NCBI GenBank assembly: GCA_963281255.1
Contig: OY725504.1
Coordinates: 3,162,001-3,226,000 of the forward strand
From: Aphrocallistes beatrix
Lineage: Eukaryota; Porifera; Hexactinellida; Sceptrulophora; Aphrocallistidae
Direction of reading: 5' to 3'
DNA: 64,000 nucleotides
Below the pieces are notes generated by a model. The model ran no database searches. It worked only from the letters and a program-made list of their open reading frames with translations, and was not told the DNA's origin. Shown here piece after piece: positions 63,464-64,000 of the stretch; within the stretch, counting starts at the first letter, position 1; every line of letters starts with the position of its first letter. Made by a program: the position numbers and the translations under genes.

Positions 63464-64000
63464 ATGACAATGAACCGATTATTCACACCTGTATTCCTCC
63501 TGATAATTTGTGCACATTTCGCAAACTCTCAATCTTGCTACTCCGGCTTGGAAGCGGCTGCCTGCTATCCACAGGACACCAGTCTCTCCTTCGAGAGACA
63601 GGTCCTTTCAACCAGCACCTGTGGAGTACAAGCACCACTGCAATACGCTCCTAGGCTGTCTCCCTCAGAGGTTGTTTGCTGTCAAACTTGTGACTTCCGG
63701 TTTGACAACACCTCACATCCGACTTCACACCTGACTGACCTCCACGTGGTTACCGATGTGACCTCTTGGTTGAGTGTGACTGGGGTCCACTCCCCAGACA
63801 CGGTCAACTTGACACTGTCACTTCCTGCTCGAGTCGAACTGGACACACTGACACTCCATTTCGTGTCGTATCGACCTGATTCCTTCTACGTGGAGAAATC
63901 TCAGGACAGAGGTGTGACTTTCACACCTATGAGGTACTTGAGTGCAGACTGTGTAGGGAAATATGGAATGGAACCACGCGTGGAAGTATCGAGTGACAAT
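63464..64000 (+). CDS. Secreted protein with laminin N-terminal domain (5' part; runs off right edge)
   Basis: Open from the ATG at 63464 to the end, 179 codons. A signal peptide covers the start (RLFTPVFLLIICAHFANS, cleavage probably before QSCYSG). The laminin N-terminal (domain VI) pattern follows: SCYSGLEAAACYP, a TCG at about residue 50, VVCCQTCDF, a HPTSHLTDLH segment, SWLSVTGV, VNLTLSLPARVELDTLTLHF, RPDSFYVEKSQDRGVTFTPM, RYLSADC. N-glycosylation sequons at FDNTS and VNLTL. This domain drives laminin polymerisation, or ligand binding in netrins and usherin; EGF-like domains would be expected next. Which family cannot be told from this part. A second in-frame ATG lies two codons later. 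Confidence 0.88.
   Translation, partial: MTMNRLFTPVFLLIICAHFANSQSCYSGLEAAACYPQDTSLSFERQVLSTSTCGVQAPLQYAPRLSPSEVVCCQTCDFRFDNTSHPTSHLTDLHVVTDVTSWLSVTGVHSPDTVNLTLSLPARVELDTLTLHFVSYRPDSFYVEKSQDRGVTFTPMRYLSADCVGKYGMEPRVEVSSDN

Overview
This is a eukaryotic window and almost certainly comes from an animal. It has GT-AG introns (and one GC-AG intron), TATA-type promoters, AT-rich intergenic DNA and a metazoan gene set: laminin N-terminal domain, N-BAR/SH3 endophilin, SLC4 bicarbonate transporter, a ZNF608/609 (Scribbler) relative, WASH, DMC1, NHL-repeat proteins and IFITM-like dispanins. Many genes are single-exon and intergenic DNA carries many small DNA transposons. That would suit an early-branching invertebrate such as a sponge, but the lineage cannot be fixed from the sequence alone. 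A 200-bp run of N marks an assembly gap at 9679-9878.

Layout. 1-8.45 kb: minus-strand ZNF608/609-like regulator, seven coding exons, running off the left edge. 8.5-14.5 kb: gene-poor DNA with the gap, a GC-rich hairpin element and a MITE. 14.6-30.0 kb: gene-dense, mostly plus strand: GRAMD1/Aster sterol transporter, hydroxylysine kinase-like protein, an unrecognised seven-helix membrane protein (minus), WASH complex subunit 1, endophilin-B, an NT5DC-type HAD phosphatase, an NHL-repeat protein and an SLC46-type transporter. 30.5-43.1 kb: nine minus-strand CD225/dispanin (IFITM-like) genes in tandem, with a segmental duplication, an 11-bp AT palindrome block and several transposon insertions. 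44.8-47.9 kb: single-exon SLC4 bicarbonate transporter. 49.2-51.8 kb: LIM-domain gene, 3' end unresolved. 53.8-55.2 kb: ANKUB1-like gene (minus). 55.7-58.0 kb: seven-exon RGS-PX protein. 58.5-59.5 kb: DMC1 recombinase (minus). 60.1-63.3 kb: two NHL paralogues, the second broken by a deletion. 63.5 kb to the end: 5' part of a secreted laminin-N-domain protein.

Most genes are unrelated housekeeping or signalling genes. The coherent unit is the dispanin array. Every copy keeps a near-invariant CD225 core but has its own N terminus and its own second-helix/C-terminal tail. In the youngest pair, the tail tract is replaced in frame inside otherwise near-identical duplicated DNA. This is the best candidate for an undescribed diversifying system in the window; an antiviral or membrane-defence role is only inferred from the IFITM family.

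The mobile DNA can be ordered in time. There are pogo/Tigger-like MITEs with TA target duplications (some nested), a mariner-like MITE, hAT-like MITEs and a dispersed non-autonomous repeat. Two insertions have empty sites preserved in the paralogous duplicate.
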